DNA from: Candidatus Eremiobacterota bacterium
Lineage (GTDB): Bacteria > Vulcanimicrobiota > CADAWZ01 > Ess09-12
Direction of reading: 5' to 3'
Assembly (NCBI GenBank): GCA_031082125.1
Contig: JAVHLM010000044.1
Span: forward strand, 1 to 48,436
DNA: 48,436 bases
Shown: piece after piece, positions 45,575 to 48,436 of the stretch
Layout: every line of letters begins with the position of its first letter
How positions within the stretch are numbered: position 1 is the first letter of the stretch
Program-made: the position numbers and the translations under genes
The notes under the pieces: generated by a model
Told to the model about the DNA's origin: nothing
Database searches by the model: none
Seen by the model: the letters and a program-made list of their open reading frames with translations, nothing else

Positions 45575-47962
45575 TCAGATTTTCCCATGCACCTGTCCCC
45601 CCCCATGCATCACCATTCCCTTTTCATAGACCAGGAAGGGCTTGCCTTCTGAGAGGGAGCCGAAGGTGAAAGTGAGGTCAAAGGGCGCCCTGCCCCTCAC
45701 GGTGAGGGTTCTGAGGCCATGGAGGAGGTGGAGGTGGCAGGCCTCGCAGAGCACGATGAGGTTCCATGGGTCATCGGTGCCGCCCTGGGAGCGCCTGATG
45801 ATATGATGCACATGCAGGTTGCGCCTGCAGCGGCAGCCCGGGGTCTGGCAGCGAAACCGGTCCCGCTTGAGGATCTTATGGTGATGGGCCGCTTTTTTCA
45901 AGGTGCCCTCGGTCTTGAGATAGTCTGCGAGGAGCGCCGCAAGGAATTTCTCTTCCGGTTGGCCCAGGCTGTCAGCGCCTTCCGCCTTGGCAAGGCGGCC
46001 GAGAAAGGCATGAGCTGCCAGGTTCCAGACCCTCTCAAGCTCCCGGGGGAGAAAGAACTTGATTGTCATAGTGCCTCTCCCTGACATTGACAAACTGCCG
46101 CTTGAGAGGATATCCACCAGGAAGGTCTCCTCGGGGCCCTCGCCGTGGGGAATGGTGCAGGCTTCCCTGGCTTTTTCACGCGCACACAGCCTGGAATCTT
46201 TTTCAATTTCCATGGAGGCCTCGGCGGCGCGCATCTCATCGACATCGCTGAAATACCTCCAGGGCGCATCAAAGCGCCTGTCGCGGGAAGCGATGAGCTC
46301 CTCGTCGTCTGATATGAGAGGCCATGAGGGATTGAGAGAGGGGCCTTGATACCACGAGCCATCACGTATACTGTCCTGCACCTCCTTCTGCAGGCCGTGG
46401 AACCGCTCGTCGGTGACGTAGCGGAAGCCTGGAAGCAGAGTATAACTGTGGGGGACCAGGCAGTCATACTCCAGGATCCTCGCGCAGCGCCCTGCCTCTT
46501 CCCGAAGGTCCGCCGTGGGCACGCTCGCGGCGTAGGCAATCCACTGAGCTTCATTCCTGGAGTCCACGAGAGGCAGAATAAAGCGGGCCTGCTCCCTGGT
46601 GATGACGCCTTTCCTGAAGGCATCCTCGGTGAGGGAGTGGCGGCGGAAGCCCTCGGCAAGCTTTATGAGCTGGCGGGTCTGGGCCATCGAGAAGCCGCAG
46701 CGCTCCCCGGCATAGTCCTCGATGAACTCAAAGCCGAGAAGGCGGTGGAGCTGCCGCGCATCCATCGCCCGCAGGAGCATCCCCGCGGCCACGTCGAGCC
46801 TCTGGCGGATCGAGGCGGCCCTGATCAGGCGGCCTGCAATTGCCCTCGCGGAGGCCCCGGTAACTTTTTCCGGCCGGGCCTCTTCAAGCCACGACGGGAA
46901 GAAGATGCTCCATGGTGATGACCACGGAGTCTCACCGGCCTCTCCCTCGCCGGCCTGCCCGCTGACCTCGCCGGGAGCGCTCACGCGGCGGTTTCTCATC
47001 CTCCTTTTCAGGAGGGGACCCCCCCGGGAGAATATGGGGCGGTTCCCGTCGGCATCGATGGCCGGAAGCTCCGGAGCCACTCTCCCTGAGGCCAGGAAGT
47101 TCGCAAGGAGCGCCTCGATGAATCCCGAAAGCGGTCCGTCATAGTGCTCTTTGTCCCGGAAGAAGGAGAGGGCGAAGTCCCAGGTGAGGGCAAGTGAGGG
47201 CGCCACGCTGAAGTACATCATCGTGCCCTCGGACTCATCGCCATGGGGCTCATCGCACTTCCCGCCGCCCGTGAAATCCGCAGGCCTGCCTTCAGCACAC
47301 GGGCTTTCCTTGGAGCAGGGGGCCTCATCGGCCTTCCCTTCAGCGAGGGCCTTCTTCACTTCCCCCTCAAGGCCGCAGAGGGAGCGCTCCTCTGCAACGG
47401 CGAGCCACCAGGACTCGTTCTCAGGCGTGATGACCCTCGAGAGAAATCTCAGAGCGCTTTTTGCGATCCTGCCCTGCAGATAGGCCTCCCGGGTGAGGGG
47501 GAGCGCCTTGAGGAGCTCATAGTTGTGCATCAGCTCCGACGCGGTGCGCCCCGAGAACGAGAGATGCTCCGTGGCGAAGACTCCCATGGAGCGGTATCCT
47601 AACTGATCAACCCCTTTCGCTTTAAGAGTGACGAGAAGGCCGCCGAGCAGAAGATCCAGTGCCATGCGGCCGCGGACTGCCTCGCAGAGCAGAACATCAA
47701 TGCGCGCTGCCCGCTCATCCCTGTCGATTGAGCCGAAGGTGATGTCCCCGGTGAGCCTTTCCGCTTCGGGGATGAGGCCTTCCCTGGTGATTTTGACGAG
47801 GTGCTCAGGCCTGCAGGGCCCCTCCGCGGGAAGCTCATAAGGCTCCGGGAGGAGGAGCATATCCTCGTAATCCTGGGAAGAAAAAGAATCACCGAGGTAA
47901 AGAAGCTCATCTTCATCGGGAAAAAACAGATCACAGATTGTTTGGGTCTCATGTGTATCCAT
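45575..47962 (-). CDS. HNH endonuclease with a duplicated DUF222-like region
   Basis: The 795-residue protein ends with an HNH nuclease: zinc cysteine pairs CQTPGC and CEAC, core HVHHIIRRSQGG and a following DPWNLIVLCEACH. The rest is made of two related halves. The first runs from about residue 97 (GRMALDLLLGGLLVTLKAKG) and the second from about 385 (RQRLDVAAGMLLRAMDARQL). Each contains a four-helix segment ending in ITPENESWWLAVA or DSRNEAQWIAYAA. Family members with one such region are common and their substrate is unknown. The ATG at 47962 is a compromise: GGAG is close (two bases), while the upstream TTG at 48088 has no Met-type leader. It is probably intact. Confidence 0.75.
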   Translation of the reverse strand: MDTHETQTICDLFFPDEDELLYLGDSFSSQDYEDMLLLPEPYELPAEGPCRPEHLVKITREGLIPEAERLTGDITFGSIDRDERAARIDVLLCEAVRGRMALDLLLGGLLVTLKAKGVDQLGYRSMGVFATEHLSFSGRTASELMHNYELLKALPLTREAYLQGRIAKSALRFLSRVITPENESWWLAVAEERSLCGLEGEVKKALAEGKADEAPCSKESPCAEGRPADFTGGGKCDEPHGDESEGTMMYFSVAPSLALTWDFALSFFRDKEHYDGPLSGFIEALLANFLASGRVAPELPAIDADGNRPIFSRGGPLLKRRMRNRRVSAPGEVSGQAGEGEAGETPWSSPWSIFFPSWLEEARPEKVTGASARAIAGRLIRAASIRQRLDVAAGMLLRAMDARQLHRLLGFEFIEDYAGERCGFSMAQTRQLIKLAEGFRRHSLTEDAFRKGVITREQARFILPLVDSRNEAQWIAYAASVPTADLREEAGRCARILEYDCLVPHSYTLLPGFRYVTDERFHGLQKEVQDSIRDGSWYQGPSLNPSWPLISDDEELIASRDRRFDAPWRYFSDVDEMRAAEASMEIEKDSRLCAREKAREACTIPHGEGPEETFLVDILSSGSLSMSGRGTMTIKFFLPRELERVWNLAAHAFLGRLAKAEGADSLGQPEEKFLAALLADYLKTEGTLKKAAHHHKILKRDRFRCQTPGCRCRRNLHVHHIIRRSQGGTDDPWNLIVLCEACHLHLLHGLRTLTVRGRAPFDLTFTFGSLSEGKPFLVYEKGMVMHGGGQVHGKI

Positions 47963-48090
47963 ATCTCCATGGTACCATACTTTTGATGAAAATGCAAACA
48001 GGCTGTCCTCATAAAACCCTTTCACAGAGCGGATAGAAGTGCATCGCAGGATGGCCTCCGGAGGCTCCGAAAGAGGTGAGGAGGTCAAAA

Positions 48091-48159
48091 ATGACTCTGA
48101 AGGCCATCAAAGACCTGCCAGCGAAAGACTGGGCCGGATTCCAGGCGCTTCAAGCCTGA
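48091..48159 (+). CDS. 22-residue ORF with a strong ribosome site
   Basis: GGTGAGGAGGTCAAAA ideally precedes the ATG at 48091. The product is MTLKAIKDLPAKDWAGFQAL plus QA. It diverges from the HNH gene on the other strand. It could be a small protein or the surviving start of a lost gene, and I do not recognise it. Confidence 0.4.
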   Translation: MTLKAIKDLPAKDWAGFQALQA

Positions 48160-48249
48160 CCTGCCGCCGGGCAGAACGTTTTTGTGGATAAAAAAATATG
48201 AGCAGCATCCAAAGTCTCCGCCTCCCCCCCGGAGAAAAAACTCTGCGTC

Positions 48250-48436
48250 TTAGAGCTTCTCTATTTCTTCTTCGCAGAGGTCCGTGTATGCGGCGACGGT
48301 TTTTGTGTCGAAGCCGTTCTTCTTCATTCTGAGGGCTATTTCTTGAGCCCGCTCACTGCTGCCCTTCTGCATGCCTTCCTTCATGCCTTCCTTCATGCCT
48401 TCCTTCATGCCTTCCTTCATGCCTTCCTTCATGCCT
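48250..48436 (-). CDS. C-terminus of a second Rpn-type nuclease, cut by the window edge
   Basis: The minus frame ends ALRMKKNGFDTKTVAAYTDL then CEEEIEKL, closely related in design to the tail of the Rpn gene at 5076, and is preceded by a KEGM tandem tract. The catalytic domain lies beyond the window. Confidence 0.65.
   Translation of the reverse strand, partial: GMKEGMKEGMKEGMKEGMKEGMQKGSSERAQEIALRMKKNGFDTKTVAAYTDLCEEEIEKL
48373..48436 (-). repeat. 12-bp coding tandem repeat (KEGM)
   Basis: Five full copies of GCCTTCCTTCAT (plus strand) run to the window end, encoding KEGM in frame. Like the tract at 5870 it is length-variable in principle, but here the units are identical. Confidence 0.8.

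Noticed and set aside
48373-48436. Possible CRISPR repeats
   Set aside because: The units are 12-bp, directly adjacent, without spacers, and in frame with a coding sequence.

Overview
The window looks like a chromosomal piece from an uncultivated, Gram-negative-type bacterium with a GC-rich genome. Most genes have strong purine-rich ribosome binding sites. Eukaryote-like families are common (a Ser/Thr kinase fused to a membrane/helical-repeat region, two ankyrin proteins, a GIDE-type membrane protein, RanBP2-like zinc ribbons), as are Rpn-type nucleases, degraded insertion sequences and gene fragments. No rRNA, tRNA or CRISPR array is visible, and the phylum cannot be read from the sequence.

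Layout. 1-2203: an IS91-like element whose transposase carries small hairpin insertions. 2204-6600: a scrap yard with a ribbon-helix-helix gene cut by the IS91 end, a HicBA toxin-antitoxin locus with a duplicated hicB, truncated genes, an Rpn nuclease, a histidine-kinase end and an IS66 scrap. 6622-20792: a four-gene, AT-richer defence operon on the minus strand, transcribed as PLD/zinc-ribbon protein, SNF2 helicase, HEPN-like/adenine methyltransferase, and giant DEAD helicase-DUF1998. 20820-21603: an IS91 remnant directly upstream of the operon. 21603-32800: host-like GC-rich genes (small unknown proteins, a Ser/Thr kinase, a secreted Asp-box protein, two ankyrin proteins) broken up by IS91 ends. 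33020-45480: IS4-type scrap, a secreted catalase-peroxidase, a truncated antitoxin, a zinc-ribbon/GIDE membrane pair, a secreted peptidase-like protein, a B12-type radical SAM enzyme and unknown secreted proteins, several with single-base frame breaks. 45575-48436: an HNH endonuclease with an internal duplication, a tiny ORF and the end of a second Rpn-type gene.

The main biological system is the defence operon. Its parts match DISARM class 1 (DrmD-like SNF2 helicase, DrmMI-like adenine methylase, DrmA-like helicase, DUF1998 as in DrmB, PLD as in DrmC). The architecture is unusual: helicase and DUF1998 lie in one 1966-residue chain, as in Druantia DruE and YprA/MrfA-type helicases. That chain ends in a domain resembling the phospholipase-D-like C-terminus of eukaryotic MITD1. 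The methylase starts with a HEPN-like domain, and the PLD protein carries two zinc ribbons. The operon has IS debris at both ends and no obvious native promoter.

The second main observation is a family of 51-60 bp elements made of two consecutive stem-loops. The stems differ in sequence between copies but stay paired. They interrupt the IS91 transposase, each other, and other remnants. IS91 copies in the window share one right end and have graded left truncations, the pattern expected of rolling-circle, one-ended transposition.
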